This document shows, piece by piece, positions 54,566 to 62,994 of a DNA stretch of 64,000 bases. A model generated the notes under the pieces. It was not told the DNA's origin. It saw nothing but the letters and a program-made list of their open reading frames with translations, and did not search any database. How positions within the stretch are numbered: the stretch's first letter is position 1; the number at the start of each line of letters is the position of its first letter. A program made the position numbers and the translations under genes. Source of the DNA: Pseudopedobacter alpinus (GTDB lineage Bacteria > Bacteroidota > Bacteroidia > Sphingobacteriales > Sphingobacteriaceae); NCBI RefSeq assembly GCF_042684645.1, contig NZ_JBHULV010000008.1, positions 248,001-312,000 of the forward strand, written 5' to 3'.

Positions 54566-55229
54566 TAAAGAGACATTAGAATTCTTAAGCCTGCTGTCGG
54601 AAAATAATAACCGGGAATGGTTTCAAGAACATAAAGAAACTTATTTAAAAGCTAAAGATAATGTTGATGCTTTTGCGCAGCAAGTTATCGATGGCTTTAG
54701 AGAAATTGAACCTCAAATTCCTGGCGAGTTAACGGGTAAAAAAAGTGTAATGCGAATTTACAGAGACGTTAGATTTAGCAAGAATAAATCGCCGTACAAA
54801 TTAAATTTTGCTTTTTATATTTCTCTAAGCGCCAAAGGTGTGCATAGCCCAGGTTATTATGTACAATTGCAACCAGGTAATAGTTTTATAGCAGGAGGAA
54901 TGTGGATGCCTGATGCTCCTCATCTAAAATCGATAAGACAAGAGATTGATTATAATGGGGATGATTTATTAGCTATCCTGGACAGTAAGAGTTTTAAAAC
55001 TTATTTTAAGGATGGATTGTCCGAAGAGGATAAACTAAAGACTACACCAAAAGGTTATGATGCTGATCATCCTAATATTGAGTTATTAAAACTTAAGAGT
55101 TTTACAGTAAGTTATCCTATAAAGGATGAAGCATTATATAATAAAGGTATAATTAGTGAAGTTATTAATTGTTTTAAAGAGATAATGCCTTTAAATAGTT
55201 TTTTAAAAGAGGCCATTGCAAGTGTTTAA
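54552..55229 (+). CDS. DUF2461 (TIGR02453) family protein
   Basis: 225 aa cytosolic protein of unknown function. The typical N-terminus is LEFLSLLSENNNREWFQEHKETYLKAKDNVDAF, with RIYRDVRFSKNKSPYKLNFAFYIS and GYYVQLQPGNSFIAGGMWMPDAPHLKSIRQEI in the centre, all hallmarks of DUF2461. Overlaps DUF983 by 14 bp, indicating coupled translation. No catalytic residue assignment is possible. Confidence 0.9.
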   Translation: MTTISKETLEFLSLLSENNNREWFQEHKETYLKAKDNVDAFAQQVIDGFREIEPQIPGELTGKKSVMRIYRDVRFSKNKSPYKLNFAFYISLSAKGVHSPGYYVQLQPGNSFIAGGMWMPDAPHLKSIRQEIDYNGDDLLAILDSKSFKTYFKDGLSEEDKLKTTPKGYDADHPNIELLKLKSFTVSYPIKDEALYNKGIISEVINCFKEIMPLNSFLKEAIASV

Positions 55230-55274
55230 AGCTATTATAAAATCCTTATATTGAATTTTTAAAATATAAATCAA

Positions 55275-56111
55275 ATGAAGAAACAACATATTTTATCCGC
55301 TATTGTAGTATTGCTATTCCTAAGTTCATGTGTGGTAATGTCAAAGAAAAAATATGAAGCATTAGTTTCACAAAAAGATTCCTTGAATTTAGGTTGGAAT
55401 AATGCTCAGACTAAAATTATCTCTTTGGAGGAAACCATAAAAACTTTAAAAGCAGACACTGCAGATTTGTATGCAAGAATTGCAAGTAAAACCGAAGAAT
55501 TAGAAGGCTTAAATAAAAATTATGCAAGCTTAAGTTCAAATAGTTCGTCAGAAATTAATAAACTTTCCGAAGATTTAAAAAAGCGTGAAGCTAGGCTAAA
55601 AGAGGTAGAAGAAATACTTAGAAAAAGAGATGAAGCTACAAATGCTTTAAAAGATAAATTACAAAAAGCCTTATTAGGTTTTACAGAAAATGGTTTAACT
55701 GTTGAAGTTAAAAATGGTAAAGTTTACGTTTCTTTAACTGATAAGTTATTGTTTAACACAGGTTCTATTGTTATTGATGAAAAGGGAAAACAAGCTTTAC
55801 AAGAACTTGCAAAAGTACTAAACACACAATCTGAAATTAATATTGCGGTTGAAGGGCACACAGATAATCAAAAGGTAGGTAATCTTGGGCAAATTAAAGA
55901 CAATTGGGATTTAAGTGTATTAAGGGCAACCTCTGTAGTGAGATATTTAAAAGAATTACAAGCAATAACTCCTGAGCGTTTAACCGCAACTGGTAAAGGA
56001 GAATTTCAACCTATTGAATTAGGAAATACAGCGGAAGCTAGAAGTAGAAACCGTAGAATTGAGATCGTACTTTCACCAAAGTTAGACGAATTGTATGATT
56101 TGATTAAGTAG
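55275..56111 (+). CDS. OmpA-family peptidoglycan-binding lipoprotein with coiled coil
   Basis: 278 aa. Lipobox (IVVLLFLSSCVVMSKKKYE, Cys ~19), then a long coiled coil (~30-130, heptads such as LEETIKTLKADTADLYARI and INKLSEDLKKREARLKEVEEIL), then a C-terminal OmpA domain with LFNTGSIVIDEKGKQALQELAKVL, VEGHTDNQK and RLTATGKGEFQPI...RNRRIEIVLSPK. It probably tethers the outer membrane to peptidoglycan. Monocistronic; a heptamer repeat array begins 4 bp after the stop. Confidence 0.9.
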   Translation: MKKQHILSAIVVLLFLSSCVVMSKKKYEALVSQKDSLNLGWNNAQTKIISLEETIKTLKADTADLYARIASKTEELEGLNKNYASLSSNSSSEINKLSEDLKKREARLKEVEEILRKRDEATNALKDKLQKALLGFTENGLTVEVKNGKVYVSLTDKLLFNTGSIVIDEKGKQALQELAKVLNTQSEINIAVEGHTDNQKVGNLGQIKDNWDLSVLRATSVVRYLKELQAITPERLTATGKGEFQPIELGNTAEARSRNRRIEIVLSPKLDELYDLIK

Positions 56112-56115
56112 ATTT

Positions 56116-56199
56116 AAGTATCAAGTATCAAGTATTAAGTATCAAGTATTAAGTATCAAGTATTAAGTATCAAGTATCAAGTATTAAGTATCAAGTATA
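56116..56199. repeat. Heptamer tandem repeat (12 copies)
   Basis: Twelve contiguous 7-bp units AAGTAT(C/T), the last AAGTATA, in 84 bp. C and T variants alternate irregularly. It starts 4 bp after the OmpA-like gene stop. Confidence 0.95.
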
Positions 56200-56262
56200 A
56201 AATTTGGGTGTAAATCCAGACTTTTTTTATGCGATCAAATTCAGTTTCTCATGATATATATG

Positions 56263-56290
56263 TCCCCCTCTGGAGGGGTAGAGGGAGGTT
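56263..56290. repeat. Short GC-rich hairpin element
   Basis: TCCCCCTCTGGAGGGGTAGA followed by GGGAGGTT: stem CCCCT/AGGGG with loop CTGG. From memory this is a widespread intergenic element in Bacteroidota genomes; copy number cannot be tested here. Confidence 0.45.
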
Positions 56291-56400
56291 AAATATTATA
56301 AAAAGCTAAACCTAAACCAGTAAAAAGGTTAAACTTTGTTGAGTGTCAAATGAAGAGTTTAAGCCTACATGTTTATCATCTCTAACCCCAAAAAATATCT

Positions 56401-56434
56401 AAAAAAAATGCCCAACTTATAAAGCTGAGCATTT
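56401..56434 (-). terminator. Terminator of the parA-lepB operon
   Basis: On the minus strand a 13-bp stem AAATGCTCAGCTT / AAGTTGGGCATTT (two G-T pairs), loop TAT, with a T-rich tail, 22 bp after the lepB stop. Confidence 0.8.
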
Positions 56435-56455
56435 AAATATTTTAAAAAAGAATTA

Positions 56456-57553
56456 TTAATGAATCCCCATCAACAACCTATTCCATCTAATTTTGCTTAA
56501 GAAGGAACCATTATCATTCCAGCTCATCCAAACAAATAATGCTTTTCCTACTATATGATCTTCCGGTACAAAACCCCAATATCTCGAATCTAAAGAATTG
56601 TGGCGGTTATCACCCATCATCCAGTAATAATTCATTTTAAAAGTATAGGTATTAGTTTTAACACCATTAATTAAAATATCGTTACCATTAACTTCTAATT
56701 TATTACCTTCATAAAGCTCAATAGCTCTTTTATAAACTGGTAGTGATAAACTGTCTAAAGTAACTGTCCAGCCTTGTTTAGGTACAATTATTGGCCCAAA
56801 ATTATCTTGATTCCAGTTTAGTTTACCATCACTTGGGAAAACTTGTTGTTCAAAGGTGTTTTTTTCTGCAATTACAGGGGTTACCATTTTCACATTAGAA
56901 AAAGCTTTAATTTTTTCAATCTCTGCTTTGGGCATGGTAATCACATACTCATCATTAGTAACACGCTCTACATCAGCTTCGATATCTTTTAAAGCCATTG
57001 GATTAAAATCTGTGCCGTCAGTTTTTACATAGTATTGTGTTTGGCTCATTTCGGGTAAATCTCCCGGTTTCCCATTAATAAAAACCTGCGTATCAACTAT
57101 AGAAAGTGTATCACCAGCAATACCTAAACATCTTTTAATATAGTTTTCTCGCTTATCAATTGGGCGGTTTAAAGGTTCATCCGCATCCATTGGGTAATTA
57201 AAAACTACCACATCGTTCCTTTCAATTTTTCCAAATCCCGGTAAACGGTAATAAGGTAATTGAATACCATCCCAATATGCTTTGGTGTTTAAAATAGGCA
57301 TGGTATGGTGTGCAAACGGAAATGCAACAGGTGTAATAGGAGTGCGAGCTCCGTAGCTCATTTTACTTACAAAAAGAAAATCGCCGACCAATAAAGAGCG
57401 TTCCATAGAACCAGTTGGTATGGTGTAAGCTTCAATAAATAAGCCTCGGATAATGGTTGCCGCAATAACTGCAAAAACAATAGCGTCTAACCACTCTCTG
57501 CTAGCACTCTTTTTCTTTTTTTCTTTTTTCTTTTCCCAGAATTTTAAATTCAT
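56456..57553 (-). CDS. lepB: Signal peptidase I LepB
   Basis: Membrane-bound protease that removes signal peptides. 365 aa, longer than the usual ~250-320 because of an insert around residues 155-270. A Lys-rich N-terminus (EKKKEKKKKSASREW) precedes one membrane helix (~22-42). The catalytic Ser49 is in TIPTGSMERSLLVGD, the Lys140 general base in NYIKRCLGIAGD, and the C-terminal box is MMGDNRHNSLDSRYWGFVP. Last gene of the parA-parB-DUF5683-dapB-lepB operon, 9 bp after dapB. Confidence 0.95.
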   Translation of the reverse strand: MNLKFWEKKKEKKKKSASREWLDAIVFAVIAATIIRGLFIEAYTIPTGSMERSLLVGDFLFVSKMSYGARTPITPVAFPFAHHTMPILNTKAYWDGIQLPYYRLPGFGKIERNDVVVFNYPMDADEPLNRPIDKRENYIKRCLGIAGDTLSIVDTQVFINGKPGDLPEMSQTQYYVKTDGTDFNPMALKDIEADVERVTNDEYVITMPKAEIEKIKAFSNVKMVTPVIAEKNTFEQQVFPSDGKLNWNQDNFGPIIVPKQGWTVTLDSLSLPVYKRAIELYEGNKLEVNGNDILINGVKTNTYTFKMNYYWMMGDNRHNSLDSRYWGFVPEDHIVGKALFVWMSWNDNGSFLSKIRWNRLLMGIH

Positions 57554-57562
57554 GATTATGCT

Positions 57563-58306
57563 TTAAGCTTTAAAATTGTACATTTCTTTTACAGAATAAA
57601 AACCTGCTTTTCCTTTTAACCATTCGGCTGCAATTACAGCACCCAGTGCAAATCCTTGGCGACCGTGGGCAATGTGTTTAAATTCAATCCTATCCACATC
57701 CGAATCATAAATTACAGAATGTGTACCCGGTACTTCACCTTCTCTGTAAGAATTTATAATAAGATTACTTGCTTGATGATTTGTTACTTCGTCATCAGCT
57801 TTTACATCAACCCATTCTGTTTTATTATCAAACTCTTCAACAATATCTTCAGCAATGGTAATTGCGGTTCCACTAGGCGAATCTAATTTATGAATATGAT
57901 GAATTTCTTCAACACCAACATCATACTGGTCGGCAAAATTATTCATCATTTTAGCCATCTGTTGGTTTAACTGAAAGAATATATTAACTCCGACACTAAA
58001 ATTTGAACCATACATTACTGTAGAACCAGCGGCTAAACAACTATCCTTAACTTTTTGTAAATGCCCATACCAACCCGTTGTGCCTACAACTAAAGGTACA
58101 CCAGCTTCAATACAAAGTTCTATATTACTTAAAACAGTGTCTGGAGTGCTAAATTCTATTGCTACATCAGCTTTGCGTATGTTTTCTATCGTTAAATTTT
58201 GGGCGTTGTTTTGATCTATAATTAATACGATTTCATGATTTCTATCTAAAGCGATAGATTCAATCATTTTACCCATTTTTCCGTATCCAAGAAGGGCTAT
58301 TTTCAT
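57563..58306 (-). CDS. dapB: 4-hydroxy-tetrahydrodipicolinate reductase DapB
   Basis: NAD(P)H-dependent step of the diaminopimelate/lysine pathway. The Rossmann motif GYGKMGKMI is at the N-terminus, VGTTGWYG in the middle, the catalytic segment is EEIHHIHKLDSPSGTA, and the C-terminal GRQGFALGAVIAAEWL is present. 247 aa, a normal length. Directly abuts the DUF5683 gene (0 bp gap) and precedes lepB by 9 bp. Confidence 0.96.
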   Translation of the reverse strand: MKIALLGYGKMGKMIESIALDRNHEIVLIIDQNNAQNLTIENIRKADVAIEFSTPDTVLSNIELCIEAGVPLVVGTTGWYGHLQKVKDSCLAAGSTVMYGSNFSVGVNIFFQLNQQMAKMMNNFADQYDVGVEEIHHIHKLDSPSGTAITIAEDIVEEFDNKTEWVDVKADDEVTNHQASNLIINSYREGEVPGTHSVIYDSDVDRIEFKHIAHGRQGFALGAVIAAEWLKGKAGFYSVKEMYNFKA

Positions 58307-58981
58307 TTATTTAAAATTTAATTTTAAGGTAAGCATTGGCATAGGCGCAAGCGAATGTGTATTTGCGTACGATGGCATATTAATAGTTGGTTTAATTTTT
58401 AACGATAAATCATCACTCACATCAAATGTAGCTAATTTAGCATCTATATAAGCATCTACCATTTGTAAAAGATAAAAACCAAAAGAACTGTAAAGAGTTA
58501 AATCTCTATTACGGCGATAAAAATCTTTAGCACTATAAATTTGATCATCAGAAATTCCTTGGTATTGCACAAAGAAAAAACGCTGTTCACTAGGCTTTGT
58601 TTGGTTGTCCTTTCTAAATTGGCTTTCAATCAAAAACTCTTGGTAAAACCGATTATTAAATTCGTAAACCAAACCTAAACCCACAAAACCACCATAAACT
58701 AAAGGTACTTTCCACCATTTTTTATTTCGGGCTTGTCCCCAACCTGGTATAAGGGCAGACCGTAAAACCGCTTTGCGAGGATTTTGTAAAACCGTGGTAT
58801 CTTTAAATAAAAGCCCTAATTCTTTAGTGGTATTTTTAAATTGTTCTTTAAAGGGAGTTTTTATTTTTGGGGTATCAGTTACATTATTTTCTGAAACGGC
58901 AGTAGTATCTTTTTGCTGAGCTTTAGCCTGCAAAAAGAATAAGAAAAATAAAAATGTGATACCGTATTTAAACATTACCAA
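58307..58981 (-). CDS. DUF5683 membrane protein
   Basis: 224 aa with a signal peptide (FLFFLFFLQAKAQQ), a charged linker and the DUF5683 core AVLRSALIPGWGQARNKKWWKVPLVYGGFVGLGLVYEFNNRFYQEF, then NRDLTLYSSFGFYLLQMVDAYIDAKLATFDVSDDLSL. Function unknown; the conserved Pro-Gly-Trp-Gly-Gln segment is the family marker. It overlaps parB by 7 bp and abuts dapB, a gene order I recall as conserved in Bacteroidota. Confidence 0.88.
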   Translation of the reverse strand: MVMFKYGITFLFFLFFLQAKAQQKDTTAVSENNVTDTPKIKTPFKEQFKNTTKELGLLFKDTTVLQNPRKAVLRSALIPGWGQARNKKWWKVPLVYGGFVGLGLVYEFNNRFYQEFLIESQFRKDNQTKPSEQRFFFVQYQGISDDQIYSAKDFYRRNRDLTLYSSFGFYLLQMVDAYIDAKLATFDVSDDLSLKIKPTINMPSYANTHSLAPMPMLTLKLNFK

Positions 58982-59904
58982 TCTAACAGTTCAAGAATCC
59001 TGCTCAAATCATCGTCAGATAAGAAAGGGATTTCTATACTTCCTTTGCCACCATCTTGCACTTTCATTTTAATTTTAGTGGCAAATTTAGAAGATAAATC
59101 GTCCTGAATTTTTTGATACTGAAAAGAAAAAGCTTCTGGTTTTTTATCTTTTGATGCCGGTTTGGTGGCGTCATTTTTTAGCTGACGAACCAATTCTTCC
59201 ACTTTACGTACAGAAAGGTCTTTATCTAAAATCTCCTGAAAAATGTAAAGTTGCGTTGTGGCATCGGCAACGCTAATTAAAGCTCGGGCATGCCCCATAG
59301 AAATTCTGTTATCCCTAATAGCGGCTTGTATGGTTGGTGGTAACTTTAATAAACGCAAATAATTAGTAACGGTTGATCTGTTTTTAGAAACCCTATCGCC
59401 TAATTCTTCTTGGTTTATACTGCACTCCTCAATCATCCGCTGAAAACTTAAGGCAACTTCAATGGCATTTAAGTTTTCACGCTGTATGTTCTCAATTAAT
59501 GCCATTTCTAGCATTTGTTGGTCATCAGCGGTGCGTATGTAAGCAGGTATTTCTAAAATTCCTGCTAATTTTGAGGCTCTTAACCTACGCTCACCAGATA
59601 TTAATTGGTAGCTATTTTGCCCCAATTGCCTAACGGTAATGGGTTGTATTAAACCTTGTAATTTTATGGATTCTGATAATTCTTTTAAAGCATCTTCATC
59701 AAACTCAAACCTTGGTTGAAAAGGGTTAACCTCCACTTGGCTCACTTTTACATGGCTTATAGCGCCTAAAGCTGCCGATGGATTATCTGTTACCGAAGAA
59801 TTACTGTTGGTATTGGTTTGGCCTCTTTCTCTGTTAACTTCTGGTGTGTCACTTAGTAAAGCACCTAATCCTCTGCCTAATCCAAATTTTCTGTCTTTAC
59901 TCAT
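58975..59904 (-). CDS. parB: Chromosome partitioning protein ParB
   Basis: CTP-dependent DNA clamp that loads at parS and directs origin segregation with ParA. Motifs: FGLGRGLGALL at the N-terminus (ParA contact), the ParB/Srx-like nuclease-fold segment with VNPFQPRFEFDEDALKELSESIKLQGLIQPITVR, GERRLRASKLAG, ENIQRENLNAIEVALSFQRM, and an HTH with DRVSKNRSTVTNYLRLL. 309 aa, normal. Overlaps parA by 4 bp. No parS site was found nearby. Confidence 0.96.
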   Translation of the reverse strand: MSKDRKFGLGRGLGALLSDTPEVNRERGQTNTNSNSSVTDNPSAALGAISHVKVSQVEVNPFQPRFEFDEDALKELSESIKLQGLIQPITVRQLGQNSYQLISGERRLRASKLAGILEIPAYIRTADDQQMLEMALIENIQRENLNAIEVALSFQRMIEECSINQEELGDRVSKNRSTVTNYLRLLKLPPTIQAAIRDNRISMGHARALISVADATTQLYIFQEILDKDLSVRKVEELVRQLKNDATKPASKDKKPEAFSFQYQKIQDDLSSKFATKIKMKVQDGGKGSIEIPFLSDDDLSRILELLDW

Positions 59905-60710
59905 TTCTTCAATGCCGCTTTAATATCTACCGGATTTTCTCTAGTTAAACCGTTTTTCTCAATAATTTCTCTCGCCAAGTTTAAATAATTGATTGCACCT
60001 TTAGAATTAGCATCATGCATAATTACCGATACGCCAAAACTTGGAGCTTCACTTAACCTTGTGTTACGGGCAATAATGGTGTTAAAAACCAAATCTTCAA
60101 AATGCGAACGTACTTCTTCTACCACTTGGTTTGATAGGCGTAAACGCACATCGTACATGGTTAATAAAATACCTTCAATTTGTAAATCGGGGTTTAACCT
60201 GTTTTGTACAATTTTAATGGTATTTAGCAATTTGCCCAAACCTTCTAATGCAAAATATTCGCATTGTACAGGTATAATTACAGAATGAGCTGCAGTTAAA
60301 GCGTTAATGGTAATTAAACCTAAAGAAGGAGAGCAATCTACAATGATAAAATCATAATCATCGCTTATTTGTGCCAAAACCGCTTTCATTTTATACTCGC
60401 GTTCATGCAAGTTAATCATCTCAATTTCTGCACCTACCAAATCAATATGTGCTGGCAGCAAATCTAAGTTTGGGGTATCTGTTTTTTGTATGGCTTCACG
60501 GGCAGTAACATCATTAATAATGCACTCGTAAATGCTATGTTTTATGGTACGAGGGTCAAAACCAATACCTGATGTGGAGTTGGCTTGCGGATCGGCATCA
60601 ACAATTAAAGTTTTAAACTCTAATACGGCTAAACTGGCAGCTAAATTTATAGAAGTTGTTGTTTTACCAACGCCTCCTTTTTGATTGGCAATTGCAATGA
60701 TTTTACTCAT
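59901..60710 (-). CDS. parA: Chromosome partitioning ATPase ParA (Soj)
   Basis: Deviant Walker-A ATPase that moves ParB-parS complexes. KGGVGKTTTS at residues 11-20, Walker B region DYDFIIVDCSPSLG, and QCEYFALEGLGKLL. 269 aa, of the chromosomal type (short N-terminus, no HTH). First gene of the minus-strand operon running through lepB. A possible promoter is TATCTTG (minus strand, 60817-60823) or TAAATTTG (60824-60831). Confidence 0.96.
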   Translation of the reverse strand: MSKIIAIANQKGGVGKTTTSINLAASLAVLEFKTLIVDADPQANSTSGIGFDPRTIKHSIYECIINDVTAREAIQKTDTPNLDLLPAHIDLVGAEIEMINLHEREYKMKAVLAQISDDYDFIIVDCSPSLGLITINALTAAHSVIIPVQCEYFALEGLGKLLNTIKIVQNRLNPDLQIEGILLTMYDVRLRLSNQVVEEVRSHFEDLVFNTIIARNTRLSEAPSFGVSVIMHDANSKGAINYLNLAREIIEKNGLTRENPVDIKAALKK

Positions 60711-60878
60711 GTAATAATTTCCTATTTTGAAACTTTTTGTTTGGTATGCTGTTTATAAAAAAGAAAGGCCATTTTTTGTAATTTAGGCCAAATTTTAAAT
60801 CTTTTTAACAAGGCGGCAAGATACAAATTTAAACAATATCAATTTCCACACGTTAATGCAATTTATAAACAAATAAAC

Positions 60879-61400
60879 ATGACAATTATTGTTTCGGGTA
60901 CCAACAGGATAAATAGTAATACTGCTAAAATTGCCCAATATTATCAAAAAACGCTTGCTGCAAAAGGCTTAGAGAGTGAAATTTTATATTTAACAGATTT
61001 ACCAGCTACCGTAATCCAAACAGATATGTATGGCGATAGGAGCGAGGCTTTTCAGAAAATACAAGATAAAGTAAGTGAAGCCCAAAAATTTATTTTTATT
61101 GCACCCGAGTATAATGGCAGTTTCCCCGGTATTTTAAAACTATTTATAGATTGTTGCAAATTCCCAGATTCTTTTTTTGAAAAGAAAGTGGCTTTAGTTG
61201 GGCATTCTACAGGTAAATACGGCAACATTAGAGGGATAGATCATTTAACTGGAATCTGTAATTATATTAACCTACATGTTTTACCACTCAAAATTCATAT
61301 TCCATCCATTCATACTGAGTTGAATGAAGAAGGCGATTTTTTTAAAGAAGATACCTTGAAGTTTACTGGGCAGCAGATGGATAGATTTATTAAATTTTAG
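60879..61400 (+). CDS. NAD(P)H-dependent FMN reductase family protein
   Basis: Flavodoxin-fold oxidoreductase, 173 aa. The FMN phosphate loop is GTNRINSNTAKIAQYY (7-22), and APEYNGSFPGILKLFIDCC holds the characteristic PEYN motif. VGHSTGKYGNIRGIDHLTG forms the second flavin-binding loop. It reduces FMN or quinones; the physiological substrate is unknown. Divergent from parA and monocistronic; a REP-like block follows directly after its stop. Confidence 0.9.
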   Translation: MTIIVSGTNRINSNTAKIAQYYQKTLAAKGLESEILYLTDLPATVIQTDMYGDRSEAFQKIQDKVSEAQKFIFIAPEYNGSFPGILKLFIDCCKFPDSFFEKKVALVGHSTGKYGNIRGIDHLTGICNYINLHVLPLKIHIPSIHTELNEEGDFFKEDTLKFTGQQMDRFIKF

Positions 61401-61405
61401 TTTTT

Positions 61406-61500
61406 GGGCGTTCTCCGCGAAATGGCGTAGCCGGGCTTTATGCTCATACTTCACAAGGCCTTAGCCACAAGGCGGGTATCCACTGCAATCCCTAACGCTC
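61406..61500. repeat. REP-like interspersed block with GGGCGTT/AACGCTC ends
   Basis: A GC-rich block bounded by GGGCGTT (61406-61412) and AACGCTC (61494-61500), near-complementary ends, with inner fragments CCGGGCTTTATGCTC, AAGGCC, and GGGTATCCACTGCAATCCCT. From memory, blocks ending CAATCCCTAACGC are frequent in Sphingobacteriaceae. Related to 25271-25380. Confidence 0.55.
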
Positions 61501-61591
61501 TCTGTTCTGTGGCAAAACCATGTCTTTAATTCCCAAGTTCATCAGCTGGCGGAAGGAAAATATGTTTTATTTAATTGTGCTGTTTGTCCGT

Positions 61592-61617
61592 GTCATTGCG
61601 AGGTATGAAGCAATCTC
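61592..61617 (+). repeat. GTCATTGCGAGG-type repeat, copy 1
   Basis: GTCATTGCGAGGTATGAAGC followed by AATCTC. A second copy lies in inverted orientation at 62995-63019. This motif is a widely known interspersed bacterial repeat. Confidence 0.75.
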
Positions 61618-61743
61618 TAAATTTATAGCACAAAACTTTGTTTTTGCAGCATCTTCAAATAACACTTTATTTCACGCTCTACTTTTTCCATTAGCTTTTG
61701 CGCTTAAGCATTGTTTATTGTTAAATATTCTAGTTTTTTCTCC

Positions 61744-61770
61744 CGCAGATTTCGCTGATTAGCGCAGATG
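61744..61770. repeat. CGCAGAT-type short repeat
   Basis: Three near-repeats of a 9-bp unit: CGCAGATTT, CGCTGATTA, GCGCAGATG. Such units recur between genes in many Bacteroidota genomes (memory-based). Confidence 0.5.
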
Positions 61771-62517
61771 TTGGGTTTTCTATTTTTGGAATATTCTTTT
61801 ACAGATTAATCTAATTTTTAAAAATAAAAGAAATTTAAAATGTTAGAATACGGGAAACCGTAAACATATTTAGGTTATTAAATTTACTTTTATGGAAGTT
61901 AATTTTGTTAAATTACTTTTATCAAAATTGATAACCGATATAGTATTATAGTGTGCTATTATGAGAATGAGCTACACTATTAAAATCTTAAATTAATGGC
62001 TTCAACAACTACAACAAAAAAAGAAATTGTCGACTTCCTTTGGGAATGGGCAGAAACGCAGGAAGACTGGGGCAAACTTTTAATAAGCAGAATTGTAAGC
62101 ACTGAAAATGAGTTAACGACAGCAGAAAGGCAGTCTGTTTTTGATTATTTTTTAGAACCACTTAAAAAAAGTAAGACTTTACCTATACTTACTATTACAA
62201 AGCCTAAATATACTCCGACAAGCAAACAAATTGAACTTGCAAAACTCTGTGACATTACAGGTGTAAATCGGCTAGCTAAAAATCAAAGTATTCACTTCGG
62301 AAAAAACCTAACCGTAGTATTTGGTGAAAATGGAACTGGAAAAACGGGTTATGGAAGAGTATTAAAATCTTTAGGTTTTAGTTATGATAAAATCAATAAA
62401 ATTATCTCTAATATTTACGCAACCACGCAACCAAAAACAGCAACGATAGAATTCAAGGCAAATGGAGTTGATAAAGTATTTAATTGGGACGGTACAAACA
62501 CCCTAACTGGTTTAAGT

Positions 62518-62585
62518 GTTCCGCTTGCGGGTCACTTAAATCTTAATAAGAAAAAAAGGACTGTGTCCGGCAAGAAACAAACACT
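62518..62585 (+). repeat. ~66-bp diverged repeat, copy 1
   Basis: Starts GTTCCGCTTGCGGGTCACTT and ends AAACACTT; about 66 bp alignable with 62858-62923 with small indels. It lies inside the distal part of the truncated ATPase frame. Confidence 0.7.
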
Positions 62586-62606
62586 TAAATTTCCGGGCAC
62601 AGTCCT
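62557..62606. mobile_element. 50-bp miniature element with 14-bp terminal inverted repeats
   Basis: Left end AGGACTGTGTCCGG (62557-62570), right end CCGGGCACAGTCCT (62593-62606), complementary at 13 of 14 positions. Size and ends resemble the fused termini of an insertion sequence or a tiny MITE. No transposase is present. The left end recurs at 62894-62907. Confidence 0.55.
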
Positions 62607-62691
62607 CGATTTTCAAAATTATTTATTGACCCTTCGGAACAATAAACAAGAAAGGGATTTATTTAATATGAATAGCGGATTATAAATCCTT

Positions 62692-62748
62692 TTTATCTTT
62701 CGCTCTTCGAGATGCGCTGCGCTAACATCACGAAGAGCGAAAGATAAA
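62692..62748. repeat. 18-bp perfect inverted repeat
   Basis: TTTATCTTTCGCTCTTCG (62692-62709) is the exact reverse complement of 62731-62748. The 21-bp spacer contains GCGCTGCGC. No T tract follows, so it is not a standard terminator. Confidence 0.8.
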
Positions 62749-62857
62749 TAAACCGGTTGTTAAATGAAAAAACGGTTTAAACAAATTTGTTCGGTTAAGA
62801 AATTTTATAAGTGAGAAGCAGTATATATAACTTGGAATAACCTCAACTGATGTAATT

Positions 62858-62923
62858 GTCCCGTTTGCAAGCCACTTAAATCTTAAATGGGAAAGGACTG
62901 TGTCCGGCATGAAAGAAACACTT
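62858..62923 (+). repeat. ~66-bp diverged repeat, copy 2
   Basis: GTCCCGTTTGCAAGCCACTT onward, with AGGACTGTGTCCGG at 62894-62907 and AAACACTT at the end. Aligns with 62518-62585; the right inverted end is missing here. Confidence 0.7.
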
Positions 62924-62994
62924 ATCCTGAATGCGTTGTTATTAAAAGTAATATCGAAGCAATAAGTTAGTAAAAGAGAGTGCGAAAAATGAAC

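Larger units (their letters stand above)
56112..56455. other. Intergenic repeat region between convergent genes
   Basis: 344 bp holding the heptamer tandem array (56116-56199), a CCCCTCTGGAGGGG element (56263-56290) and the lepB terminator (56401-56434). No gene is seen. Confidence 0.65.
61401..61995. other. Gene-free repeat-rich region
   Basis: 595 bp with a REP-like block (61406-61500), a GTCATTGCGAGG...AAGCAATC repeat (61592-61617) and a CGCAGAT repeat (61744-61770). The 80-codon open frame at 61520 is a repeat artefact. The AT-rich stretch 61790-61990 probably holds the promoter of the truncated ATPase gene. Confidence 0.6.
61996..62685 (+). pseudogene. Truncated AAA-family (AAA_13-like) ATPase
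   Basis: Begins like a large AAA ATPase of the RloC/PrrC-like AAA_13 group: an N-terminal helical region (IVDFLWEWAETQEDWGKLLISRIV) and a Walker A loop VVFGENGTGKTGYGRVLKSLG (~residues 106-126). Family similarity seems to stop near residue ~175 (NWDGTNTLTGLSV). The rest is read-through into a repeat with 14-bp inverted ends, giving a 229-aa product without Walker B, coiled coil or C-terminal effector. The family's usual length is ~700-900 aa. No further fragment is visible before 63094. A former defence-type gene is plausible, not proven. Confidence 0.7.

Noticed and set aside
61520..61762. 80-codon plus-strand ORF
   Set aside because: Its VIARYEAISK-like stretch is the translation of the GTCATTGCGAGG repeat, a common false ORF; no promoter or protein-like sequence.
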